Below, piece after piece: positions 1 to 7,092 of a stretch of DNA of 11,936 bases. Under the pieces are notes generated by a model, which was given only the letters and a program-made list of their open reading frames with translations, did no database searches and had not been told where the DNA came from. Source of the DNA: CAYRWM01 sp964428055. Lineage in GTDB: Bacteria > Bacillota > Clostridia > Christensenellales > Christensenellaceae. How positions within the stretch are numbered: position 1 is the stretch's first letter; each line of letters starts with the position of its first letter. The stretch lies in contig CAYRWM010000044.1 of the NCBI GenBank assembly GCA_964428055.1, positions 1-11,936 of the forward strand. Direction: 5' to 3'. The translations under genes and the position numbers were made by a program.

Positions 1-10
1 GACATAACAA

Positions 11-48
11 AACCCCTTTCGTTAGTTTCGTGTCTAACAAAAGGGGTT
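11..48 (-). terminator. Probable intrinsic terminator downstream of transketolase
   Basis: A hairpin lies 48 bases past the transketolase stop. The outer arms AACCCCTTT (11-19) and AAAGGGGTT (40-48) pair perfectly. A C/A mismatch separates them from inner arms GTTAG (21-25) and CTAAC (34-38), with an 8-base loop. Read on the minus strand the stem runs into TTTTGTTATG, so the U-tract is short and interrupted. It is the only terminator-like structure after the gene, which makes termination of the surface-protein/transketolase transcript the likely role. A weak terminator or an RNA-stabilising hairpin are alternatives. Confidence 0.6.
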
Positions 49-96
49 CACTTCATTGCGGCTCTCTTTTTTGTTTGTGATCATTTGTAGGAATTC

Positions 97-2052
97 TTAT
101 TTGCCGATAACCTTTAATGCCTTCGCTACTACGTTCTCGGCAGTGAATCCGAATTCCTTGAACAGCGTTCCGGCAGGCGCAGATGCTCCGAAGTGATCTA
201 TGCATACACAGTCATCAGCGTACTTGGCCCATCCGAATGATGTTCCGGCTTCAACAGCAACTGCCTTGACCGAGCACGGCAGCACTGACTTCCTGTAGGC
301 TTCATCCTGCTCTTCGAACAGTTCCATACAGGGCATGCTTACTACTCTGGCAGCTACTCCTTTTGCCTTGAGCTCGTCATATGCGCTCATGCATATCTCG
401 ACTTCGCTTCCCGTACCGATAAGTATGACCTCGGGATCATCGCTGTCCTTAAGGATGTATGCTCCCTTAAGAGCGCCCTTGCCCGTCTCATCATAGAGCG
501 GGAGCTTCTGCCTTGTGAGGCATATGCATGTGGGCTTGTTTGCATTGAGCGCGATCTCGTATGCAGCTGCGGTCTCTTTTGAATCCGCAGGTCTGAACGT
601 GTAAGAGTTCGGAAGCGATCTCATCATGGCCAGCTGCTCTATCGGCTGATGCGTGGGTCCGTCCTCGCCGACACCGATGGAGTCATGCGTAAGAACGAAT
701 ATCGAAGGCAGTCTCATAAGGGCAGCCATCCTCAGAGCGGGCTTTAAGTAATCGCAGAATACCATGAACGTGGCGCAGTATGCCACGAGACCGCCGTGAA
801 GCATCATGCCGTTGGTGATCGCCGCCATGGAGAATTCCCTTATTCCGAAGTGGATGTTCGTTCCCAGTCTGTCCTCTTTTGAGAAATACTCTCTTGCTTT
901 GAGGAGCGTATTGTTCGAAGGCGCGAGGTCTGCGCTGCCGCCCATGAGATTCGGCAGTTTTGCGGCGATCCTGTTAAGAACTTCGCCGGAGGACTGTCTT
1001 GTCGCGAGCGGGCCGTCGAACTTGTACATATCGTCATCGAAAAGATCTGCGGGGACAGGCTTGAAGAAAGCTTCGAACCTGGCAGCATCTTCCGGATACT
1101 TGGAAGCATAATCCGCGAACATATCATCCCATGCCTTGTGAGCAGCGGTAAAGCCTTTCTGGAGCTCCGCTATCTCAGCTTTTACTTCTTCCGGGATAAC
1201 AAAGGGATCGTACTCCCATCCCATCTCTTTTCTCGTAGTGGCGATATTCTCTTCGCCTATCGGAGAACCGTGGACCTTGGCCGTGCCCTGGTTGGGCGTG
1301 CCGAATCCGATTGTGGTCTTTATGATTATTATCGAGGGCTTGTCTGTCTCGGCTTTTGCAGCCTTTATAGCGGCCTGTATGCCTTCAAGATCGCAGTTGC
1401 CGTCAGCAACTTCGAGGACCTGCCATCCGTATGCTTCGAATCTTGTCTTTACGCACTCGGTAAAAGCAAAGTCCGTGTTTCCTTCGATCGTTATCTTGTT
1501 GCTGTCATAGAGCAGTATGAGCTTGCCGAGTCCCAGATGTCCCGCGAGCGAACATGCTTCCGCCGATACGCCTTCTTCCAGGCATCCGTCGCCTGTTAAG
1601 CAGTATGTGTAATGATCGACTACATCGTATCCGGGTTTGTTGAATTCAGCCGCGAGATGCGCTTCAGCCATAGCGAAACCTACCGACATGGCGATACCCT
1701 GTCCGAGAGGTCCTGACGTGGCTTCAACGCCCTTTGTGTGCTTATATTCCGGATGTCCGGGCGTGAGGCTTCCCCACTGTCTGAAGTTCTTTATATCCTC
1801 CATTGTGAGCGGATAACCGAATAAATGGAGCAGGGAGTATATGAGCATGGAGCCGTGGCCGGCAGACAGTATAAATCTGTCTCTGTCCTTCCAGTCGGGA
1901 TCCTTGGGGTCATGTTTCATTTCCTTTGACCAGAGCGTATATGCCATGGGAGCGGATCCTATAGGAAGTCCCGGATGTCCCGAGTTTGCCTTCTGGATAG
2001 CATCCATAGCAAGGAATCTGATCGTGTTGATAGCTGTAAAGTCTTTGTTCAT
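97..2052 (-). CDS. tkt: Transketolase
   Basis: Cytosolic thiamine-diphosphate enzyme of the non-oxidative pentose phosphate pathway. It moves two-carbon ketol units between ketose donors (xylulose 5-phosphate) and aldose acceptors (ribose 5-phosphate, erythrose 4-phosphate). At 651 residues it is full length for the bacterial single-chain form. Visible landmarks in order: SGHPG with His26, SAGHG with His66, the ThDP/metal motif GDG (154-156) ending in Asn185, KVHGSP with His261, the pyrimidine-domain REFSMAA with Glu406 as the expected cofactor-activating glutamate, and GPTHQP with His468. The C-terminal domain follows from about residue 535. The ATG start has AGGGAG at 2059-2064, six bases upstream. 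It begins 15 bases after the surface-protein stop with no visible promoter between, so the two are probably cotranscribed. No residue I checked is missing. The only uncertainty is the biological reason for its upstream partner. Confidence 0.97.
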   Translation of the reverse strand: MNKDFTAINTIRFLAMDAIQKANSGHPGLPIGSAPMAYTLWSKEMKHDPKDPDWKDRDRFILSAGHGSMLIYSLLHLFGYPLTMEDIKNFRQWGSLTPGHPEYKHTKGVEATSGPLGQGIAMSVGFAMAEAHLAAEFNKPGYDVVDHYTYCLTGDGCLEEGVSAEACSLAGHLGLGKLILLYDSNKITIEGNTDFAFTECVKTRFEAYGWQVLEVADGNCDLEGIQAAIKAAKAETDKPSIIIIKTTIGFGTPNQGTAKVHGSPIGEENIATTRKEMGWEYDPFVIPEEVKAEIAELQKGFTAAHKAWDDMFADYASKYPEDAARFEAFFKPVPADLFDDDMYKFDGPLATRQSSGEVLNRIAAKLPNLMGGSADLAPSNNTLLKAREYFSKEDRLGTNIHFGIREFSMAAITNGMMLHGGLVAYCATFMVFCDYLKPALRMAALMRLPSIFVLTHDSIGVGEDGPTHQPIEQLAMMRSLPNSYTFRPADSKETAAAYEIALNANKPTCICLTRQKLPLYDETGKGALKGAYILKDSDDPEVILIGTGSEVEICMSAYDELKAKGVAARVVSMPCMELFEEQDEAYRKSVLPCSVKAVAVEAGTSFGWAKYADDCVCIDHFGASAPAGTLFKEFGFTAENVVAKALKVIGK

Positions 2053-2067
2053 AGTGTTCTCCCTTTC

Positions 2068-3984
2068 TTAGAAATTATTTCTGTCTCCGTAGTGTTTCTT
2101 TATCTTCAGGCTGTCGTCTATATCGAGCTCGGGCCTGCGTGTTTCGGGTCTTCTGGCCCTCTGGGGTCTGTCGATCCTTACATCCGGCTCATCCTGTCCG
2201 CCGACGGAAAGGTCATAGCCGTTCTGTCTTCCCGAATCCTCACTGAAGAAATCTCTGTCCAGTTCGATCTCCTGGGGCTGTCTCCTCGCTGTACGCTGCG
2301 GATTCTGGCTCTGAGAAGGTCTCCTGACAGGCTCTCCGCTCCTCTGGGGCCTGCGCACGGGCTGACCCTGGCGCGGACGTCTGTCATCATAGTATCCGCC
2401 CTGAGGTCTGCGGGCGCCGGAACCCTGGCGCGGATCGCGTCTGGCGTTCTGATAGCCGCCTCTGTTCCTTCTGGCTGCTGCAGCCTTCTTCTTGTTGTTG
2501 TTCATAACGAGCAGTATGGCAACAATCGCCGCAACCGCCGCTATTATGATTATGAGCAGTATCATCCACATATCGATGCCGCCGCCCTGAACGTTTATAG
2601 TTATGGGGTTGGTAGTGGCTGACACTTCCGTGCCGTCCTCCATAGTGGCTCTCACAGTAAATGTGAATGACTTTGTCTCTTCAACGTTCACCTTGTGCTC
2701 ATACGTCTTGACATCCGTTCCCATGGTAGGAATGGTGAATATATCGCCGAGTGATTCCTCGGAGACCGTGACGTCTTTGAGTACATAATCCGAAGTATTG
2801 GATACTGTGATATTGAATGAAGCCTCGCCGGGCTCCTTGAGCTCATAGTTAGCCGCTACAACGTCGATATACAGGCCCTTCTTTGTTCCCGACTCATCTG
2901 CTGCGGCTGCTGCTGACGACGCCTCAACATCATTGCCCAGGGCATCCTTGCCCGTAACTTTGAAGGTGATGTCATCGCTGGTTTCATAGTACGAATACGA
3001 ACCCGTAGCTTTCTGACCGGGTGCAAGGGCTGTTTCGCTCAGGATTATGTTGTTACCGAGAGAATCCGTGACAACAAGATCGGTGATCCCTGTCTCACCT
3101 GTATTGGTCACGGTTATCGTATAGTCCTTGCCGCCTTCTTCGTTATCGACAGATGTCGAGAATATCTCAAGGGAGGAAGTCCCTGCCTCTTCATCTGCTG
3201 AAGGTTCTTCTGCCGGTGTTTCTTCAGCCGGCTGATCCTGCGGCGTTTCCTCAGCCGGAGTATCTGCCGGAGCCGCGCCTTTGATCGAAACGGCAACTGT
3301 ATTCGTTGTGAACGTATTGTTCGTGCCGCCGGCATCGAACGTAAGCTTCGGGGCTACAGTCATAGCCTGATTGACCGGCGTCTTGTATGTGAGCGTCTTT
3401 GTCGCTCCCGGTTCAAGAGTGAATGCGTTCTGTGTCAGTTCGTTGCCTTCGTTGATCGGAGGAGCATATAGACGACAGTTTGACATGGCAACATCGCCCG
3501 TGTTCTTGAAATTGAACGTGAACGTTACCTTATCACCTGCTGCATTGACTTCTGTTATATTAGCTGAAGTTGAGCCTGAGACATCAACGCTGCCGGTCTT
3601 CTGCTTGACAGTAGCGCTACCGGTGAGCGTGTGCTTTACGCTGTCCGACGTGATGTATATGAGTTTGAACTCCTGTGCCTTTCCAAGCTGATCTTCGGCG
3701 ATAGCGAAATTCTCATCCACCCTGCTCGTGCTCTCGCCCGCAGCAAGGGATTCGGATAGGACTATCTCGCTCCCGTCCGGATAATACAGCGTTACTCCGG
3801 TTACCGGGTTCGCTGAGTTATTCTGTACGCTTGTGGAAAATGTAACTGTTCCTCCCCCCGTGAGTTCGGAAGGTGAAAAGCTGGCCGACCATGACACGTC
3901 CGCCGCAAGAGCCATGTCTGCGAACGCGAACAATGCTGTAAATATAAGTACTGCGACCAGTATCAGTGACAGTGACTTTTTCAA
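2068..3984 (-). CDS. Membrane-anchored surface protein with four beta-sandwich domains and an Arg-rich cytoplasmic tail
   Basis: A 638-residue exported protein of unknown function. Residues 1-27 are a signal peptide (MKK, hydrophobic core, ALA before Ala28). Four Thr/Ser/Val-rich segments follow that look like Ig-like, CARDB/DUF11 or S-layer-type (COG1361) domains: about 28-128, 130-235, 268-355 and 370-466, each with the pattern 'T(V/F)xNTG' followed by 'LxPGxxxT'. A Pro/Glu/Ala linker (237-267) separates the first and second pairs. Residues 472-494 form one transmembrane helix. Residues 495-638 form a low-complexity tail rich in Arg, Pro, Gln and Gly, with a tandem PVRRPxxS repeat at 541-560. 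The positive-inside rule places the tail in the cytoplasm. Translation starts at TTG (3982-3984) with a strong GGAGGT at 3993-3998, 8 bases away; no ATG fits. It has its own promoter and precedes transketolase by 15 bases. The domain class is inferred from sequence patterns, not from a profile hit. Confidence 0.85.
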   Translation of the reverse strand: MKKSLSLILVAVLIFTALFAFADMALAADVSWSASFSPSELTGGGTVTFSTSVQNNSANPVTGVTLYYPDGSEIVLSESLAAGESTSRVDENFAIAEDQLGKAQEFKLIYITSDSVKHTLTGSATVKQKTGSVDVSGSTSANITEVNAAGDKVTFTFNFKNTGDVAMSNCRLYAPPINEGNELTQNAFTLEPGATKTLTYKTPVNQAMTVAPKLTFDAGGTNNTFTTNTVAVSIKGAAPADTPAEETPQDQPAEETPAEEPSADEEAGTSSLEIFSTSVDNEEGGKDYTITVTNTGETGITDLVVTDSLGNNIILSETALAPGQKATGSYSYYETSDDITFKVTGKDALGNDVEASSAAAAADESGTKKGLYIDVVAANYELKEPGEASFNITVSNTSDYVLKDVTVSEESLGDIFTIPTMGTDVKTYEHKVNVEETKSFTFTVRATMEDGTEVSATTNPITINVQGGGIDMWMILLIIIIAAVAAIVAILLVMNNNKKKAAAARRNRGGYQNARRDPRQGSGARRPQGGYYDDRRPRQGQPVRRPQRSGEPVRRPSQSQNPQRTARRQPQEIELDRDFFSEDSGRQNGYDLSVGGQDEPDVRIDRPQRARRPETRRPELDIDDSLKIKKHYGDRNNF

Positions 3985-3998
3985 TGAACGTTACCTCC
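3982..3998 (-). promoter_or_regulatory. Shine-Dalgarno and TTG start of the surface protein
   Basis: The first codon of the MKKSLSL signal peptide reads TTG on the minus strand. GGAGGT (3993-3998) lies 8 bases upstream and is the strongest ribosome binding site on this side of the window. There is no in-frame ATG nearby, so the non-ATG start is well supported. TTG starts are used at a low but regular frequency in Firmicutes. Confidence 0.85.
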
Positions 3999-4027
3999 TA
4001 TTCAGGTGCGGGGACTGATATGCATAT

Positions 4028-4054
4028 GTGTATTATTCCCCACATTAATAACAC
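4028..4054. promoter_or_regulatory. Imperfect inverted repeat at the surface-protein transcription start
   Basis: On the plus strand GTGTATTATT and AATAACAC flank a CCCCACATT centre, with a one-base bulge between the arms. The dyad spans the expected transcription start (about 4052, seven bases past the -10 at 4059). It could be an operator for a repressor or a hairpin in the first 27 bases of the leader. No regulator is encoded next to it. Chance occurrence in this AT-rich stretch is possible. Confidence 0.35.
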
Positions 4055-4058
4055 TATC

Positions 4059-4087
4059 ATTTTAGTATTTTTACATATGAATGTCAA
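4059..4087 (-). promoter_or_regulatory. Sigma-A promoter of the surface protein-tkt operon
   Basis: On the minus strand a perfect -35 TTGACA (4082-4087) is followed by exactly 17 bases and the -10 TAAAAT (4059-4064). It sits just past the terminator of the preceding operon and predicts a leader of about 68 bases before the TTG start. This is the best sigma-70/sigma-A match in the window and suggests strong housekeeping expression. Confidence 0.85.
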
Positions 4088-4094
4088 TTTAAAC

Positions 4095-4121
4095 AAAAAA
4101 AGGCGGCATATAAAACCGCCT
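4095..4121 (-). terminator. Rho-independent terminator of the aminotransferase-tyrS-yigZ-ilvE operon
   Basis: Read on the minus strand, AGGCGG and CCGCCT pair around a 9-base loop, directly followed by seven T residues (4095-4101). It begins 16 bases past the ilvE stop codon. It separates the operon from the surface-protein promoter, which begins at 4087. Confidence 0.9.
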
Positions 4122-4137
4122 CTCAGAATGCGCTTTA

Positions 4138-5202
4138 TCAGAGCCTTACGCGCCATCCGTAGGGATCCTCTATCTCACCGTACTGGATGCCTGTTATGGT
4201 GTCGTAGAGCTTGGATGAGAACTCGCCCATCTCGCCTCCGTTTATAAGATGTCTCTTCTCTCCGAAGTAGAGTTCTCCGACGGGGCTAATGACTGCCGCC
4301 GTGCCTGTTCCGAACGCTTCGTCCATCTTGCCCGATTCAAGAGCTTCCAGCACTTCGTCAAGAGATATCTTTCTCTCTTCGACCTTGACGCCCATATCCT
4401 TCGCCAGCTTTATAACGGAATCCCTGGTTATACCGGGAAGAATGCTGCCGCCGAGCTCAGGAGTGACCAGCACGCCGTCGATCTTGAAGAACATGTTCAT
4501 TGAACCGACTTCCTCGATGTACTTGCCTTCCCTGCCGTCCAGCCAGAGTGCCTGGGAGAATCCTCTGTTGTGGGCTTCTTCGCCTGCTATCAGACTCGCA
4601 GCGTAGTTGCCGCCGGTCTTGGCAAATCCCGTGCCGCCCTTGACTGCTCTTCTGTAGCTCTCCTCTACATAGATCTTGACAGGAGCAAGGCCGCTCGCGT
4701 AGTATGCACCGACGGGGCCTACGATTATGTAGAACAGATACTCCTTGGCAGCGGAAACGCCGACGAACGGGTCTATTCCGATGTAGTTGGGTCTTATATA
4801 GAGAGATGTGCCTCTCGTCTTGGGTACCCAGTCCTGCTCAAGTTTAACGAGCTTTATAAGGGCTTCCATGACTTCGTCTATATCGAGTCTGGGCATGCAG
4901 AGACGGTCAGCCGAATTGTTCATCCTCTTGAAGTTGTCGGTAGGTCTGAAGAGCGATATCCCGCCGTCCGCATCGCGGTAGGCCTTCATGCCCTCGAAGC
5001 ACTCCTGCGAATAGTGCAGGACTGTCGCTGCGGGTGATATGCTTATATCGCCGTAAGGTACTATCCTGGCGTCATGCCATCCCGTACCCTCCGTATAATT
5101 CATCATGAACATGTAATCGCTGAATATCCTTCCGAATCCGAGTTTTGTCTCATCAGTAGGCTTTGCTTTCAGTTCGCTTCTCTTCTCAAACCTGATATCC
5201 AT
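4138..5202 (-). CDS. ilvE: Branched-chain amino acid aminotransferase
   Basis: PLP-dependent fold-type IV transaminase that interconverts leucine, isoleucine and valine with their 2-oxo acids, using 2-oxoglutarate/glutamate. It is cytosolic and is the last step of branched-chain amino acid synthesis. The 354 residues match the longer 'BCAT2/eukaryote-like' bacterial subgroup rather than the shorter E. coli type (about 309). Signature stretches: QECFEGMKAYR (66-76), the cofactor lysine Lys195 in TGFAKTGGNYAAS, EEVGSMNMFF (230-239), SILPGITRDS (253-262) and GTGTAAVISPVG (298-309). The ATG is preceded by GGAGGT (5211-5216) at 8 bases. It is the last gene of its operon, 21 bases after yigZ, and a terminator follows 16 bases past its TGA stop. 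No leader-peptide attenuator or T-box is seen directly upstream, so regulation probably comes from the operon promoter. Confidence 0.95.
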   Translation of the reverse strand: MDIRFEKRSELKAKPTDETKLGFGRIFSDYMFMMNYTEGTGWHDARIVPYGDISISPAATVLHYSQECFEGMKAYRDADGGISLFRPTDNFKRMNNSADRLCMPRLDIDEVMEALIKLVKLEQDWVPKTRGTSLYIRPNYIGIDPFVGVSAAKEYLFYIIVGPVGAYYASGLAPVKIYVEESYRRAVKGGTGFAKTGGNYAASLIAGEEAHNRGFSQALWLDGREGKYIEEVGSMNMFFKIDGVLVTPELGGSILPGITRDSVIKLAKDMGVKVEERKISLDEVLEALESGKMDEAFGTGTAAVISPVGELYFGEKRHLINGGEMGEFSSKLYDTITGIQYGEIEDPYGWRVRL

Positions 5203-5223
5203 TTAATACTACCTCCGGATCTG

Positions 5224-5868
5224 TCACTTTACAGTCTTTATTATATATTTTTCATCAGCCGCAGCAGGCAAAACGCTGCCGCTGAACATTTCCCTTATAT
5301 CCTCTTCGAACTTATCTGTCTCATCGAGAGGCACGCACACCGTTAAGTCAACAGCATCCGTGAATTCTGTATTTCCCCTTTCAAAGGAACCGTTCCGAAG
5401 AAATGCATCCAGTCTCTGATACTCCGTGTATCCTACGCGTATGTCATAGCATCTCCCCGGTACCATCTCACATATGAGTCCGCCTTCCCGCGCTTTTTCT
5501 ACAGCGCCCGTCACGCACTTCGTGTAAGCCCTGACCAGCCCTCCGGCACCGAGCAGAGTCCCTCCGAAATACCTGGTCGCTATAACGATCACGTCTGTAA
5601 GGCCGCTTTTCTCGAGAGCATTCAGCATCGGCATACCCGCCGTACCCTGGGGTTCCCCGTCATCCGAGAAACGTTTGAGGCCCTTATCAGAACCGATTAT
5701 ATACGCGCTGCAGTTGTGCGTCGCATCCCAGTATTCCTTTTTGAACCCGGCGATTATCTCCGCAGCCTGATCCGCATCCGTTACGCTCATGAGAGTCCCT
5801 ATGAAACGCGACTTCTTTTCGGTAAACTCAAAGCTGCAGGTGTCCGAGACCGTAAGGTACTTTATCAT
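5224..5868 (-). CDS. YigZ/IMPACT family protein (UPF0029 + DUF1949)
   Basis: A 214-residue member of the YigZ/YvyE family, related to the N-terminal domain of eukaryotic IMPACT. The biochemical role in bacteria is not established; links to translation regulation are inferred from the eukaryotic relatives. The N-terminal UPF0029 domain (about 17-125) carries EKKSRFIG (17-24), the hallmark SDDGEPQGTAG (68-78) and TRYFGGTLLGAGGLVRAY (98-115). The C-terminal DUF1949-like ferredoxin fold covers about 140-200. Its ATG overlaps the tyrS stop in an ATGA arrangement (5865-5868), and no good Shine-Dalgarno sequence precedes it, so translation is probably coupled to tyrS. ilvE follows 21 bases downstream. 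Length and motif order are normal for the family. Confidence 0.93.
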   Translation of the reverse strand: MIKYLTVSDTCSFEFTEKKSRFIGTLMSVTDADQAAEIIAGFKKEYWDATHNCSAYIIGSDKGLKRFSDDGEPQGTAGMPMLNALEKSGLTDVIVIATRYFGGTLLGAGGLVRAYTKCVTGAVEKAREGGLICEMVPGRCYDIRVGYTEYQRLDAFLRNGSFERGNTEFTDAVDLTVCVPLDETDKFEEDIREMFSGSVLPAAADEKYIIKTVK

Positions 5869-7088
5869 TTCAGAACGATCTTATGGAAGACCTTCTTGCC
5901 TTTCTTTATCATTATCTCGCCGTCGACTATATCCTCTTCCCCGAGGGTCCTGAATCCGTCAGCGACCTTCTCGCCGTTAACCGATACGCCGCCGCCCTGT
6001 ATGAGCCTTCTGGCGTCGCCCTTTGATGAAGCGATGCCGAGAAATACCATCATATCGGCCAGCTGAGCGTGCTCCTTGAACTCATCCGCCGTCATCTCCG
6101 TTGCGGGGATGCTGCCGCCTTCAGCAGCATTGCCGAACAGCGCTTCCGCAGCCGCAGCCGCGTTCTTCGCTTCTTCCTCACCGTGCACCAGCTTGGTAAC
6201 TTCGTAAGCGAGCACCTTCTTTGCTTCGTTTATCTTCTCGTCCTTGAGGCTGCCCAGTCTGTTGACCTCATCCATGGGAAGGAATGTGAGCAGCGACAGA
6301 CAGTTCCTGACGTCGGCATCGTCAACGTTGCGCCAGTACTGATAGAAATCATAGGGCGATGTCTTTTTGGGATCCAGCCAGAGAGCTCCGCCCTCTGTCT
6401 TGCCCATCTTCTTGCCGTCGCTCTTTAGGAGCAGCGTGCATGTAAGACCGAACGCCTGCTTTCTCTCTATCCTTCTTATAAGGTCGGCGCCTGCAAGTAT
6501 GTTTGACCACTGATCGTCGCCGCCCATCTCGAGAGTGCATCCGTATCTGCGGTTCAGTTCGAGGAAGTCGTACGCCTGCATGAGCATGTAGTTGAACTCA
6601 AGGAACGTCAGGCCCTTTTCAAGCCTCTGTTTGTAGCACTCTGCCGTCAGCATCTTGTTGACTGAGAAATATGCGCCGATCTCCCTTAAGAAAGAGATGT
6701 AATTGAGCTCTCTCAGCCACTCAGCGTTATCGACCATAATGGCCTTGCCGTCCGAGAAATCCAGGAAACGGCTCATCTGAACCTTGAAGCTGTCGACGTT
6801 GTGCTGTATGGTCTCCACCGTCATCATCTTTCTCATATCGGTCTTGCCGCTGGGGTCTCCGATCATGCCGGTACCGCCGCCGAGCAGTACGATGGGTCTG
6901 TGGCCGGCCCTCTGCATGTGGGCCATCGCCATCAGCGCCACAAAATGTCCGACGTGAAGGCTGTCAGCCGTCGGATCGAAACCGATGTAGAAGCTGACCG
7001 GCTCTTTGAGGAGCATCTCCTCCAGCCCTTCATGCGTGACCTGCTTTATAAATCCTCTCTCACTAAGAGTCTTGAATACATTTTCCAT
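5865..7088 (-). CDS. tyrS: Tyrosyl-tRNA synthetase
   Basis: Class I aminoacyl-tRNA synthetase that attaches tyrosine to tRNA-Tyr in the cytosol. The 407 residues fit the bacterial TyrS type 1 length. The catalytic domain contains IGFDPTADSLHVGH with the HIGH-type motif HVGH (45-48), GGDDQW (189-194) for tyrosine binding, and the KMSKS-type loop KMGKT (227-231). An S4 RNA-binding domain closes the protein (about 342-405, with SKGDARRLIQGGGVSVNG). The ATG at 7086-7088 lies four bases after the preceding aminotransferase stop. The AGGGAG-like site sits inside the end of that upstream gene, 13 bases from the ATG, which is longer than usual. Its own stop overlaps yigZ. Many Firmicute tyrS genes have a T-box leader; this one is internal to an operon and no T-box is visible before it. 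Confidence 0.97.
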   Translation of the reverse strand: MENVFKTLSERGFIKQVTHEGLEEMLLKEPVSFYIGFDPTADSLHVGHFVALMAMAHMQRAGHRPIVLLGGGTGMIGDPSGKTDMRKMMTVETIQHNVDSFKVQMSRFLDFSDGKAIMVDNAEWLRELNYISFLREIGAYFSVNKMLTAECYKQRLEKGLTFLEFNYMLMQAYDFLELNRRYGCTLEMGGDDQWSNILAGADLIRRIERKQAFGLTCTLLLKSDGKKMGKTEGGALWLDPKKTSPYDFYQYWRNVDDADVRNCLSLLTFLPMDEVNRLGSLKDEKINEAKKVLAYEVTKLVHGEEEAKNAAAAAEALFGNAAEGGSIPATEMTADEFKEHAQLADMMVFLGIASSKGDARRLIQGGGVSVNGEKVADGFRTLGEEDIVDGEIMIKKGKKVFHKIVLK

Positions 7089-7092
7089 TTGT

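Noticed and set aside
1138..1599. Plus-strand open frame of 153 codons inside transketolase
   Set aside because: Antisense shadow; the opposite strand encodes conserved transketolase motifs across the same stretch.
2305..2364. Tandem repeat in the surface-protein tail considered as a CRISPR-like or DNA repeat
   Set aside because: Only two degenerate protein-level copies (PVRRPxxS) in frame; no spacer-repeat structure.
1975..2622. Plus-strand open frame of 215 codons overlapping the 5' end of tkt and the surface-protein tail
   Set aside because: It mirrors the Arg/Pro-rich codons of the real gene on the other strand; no promoter or ribosome binding site.
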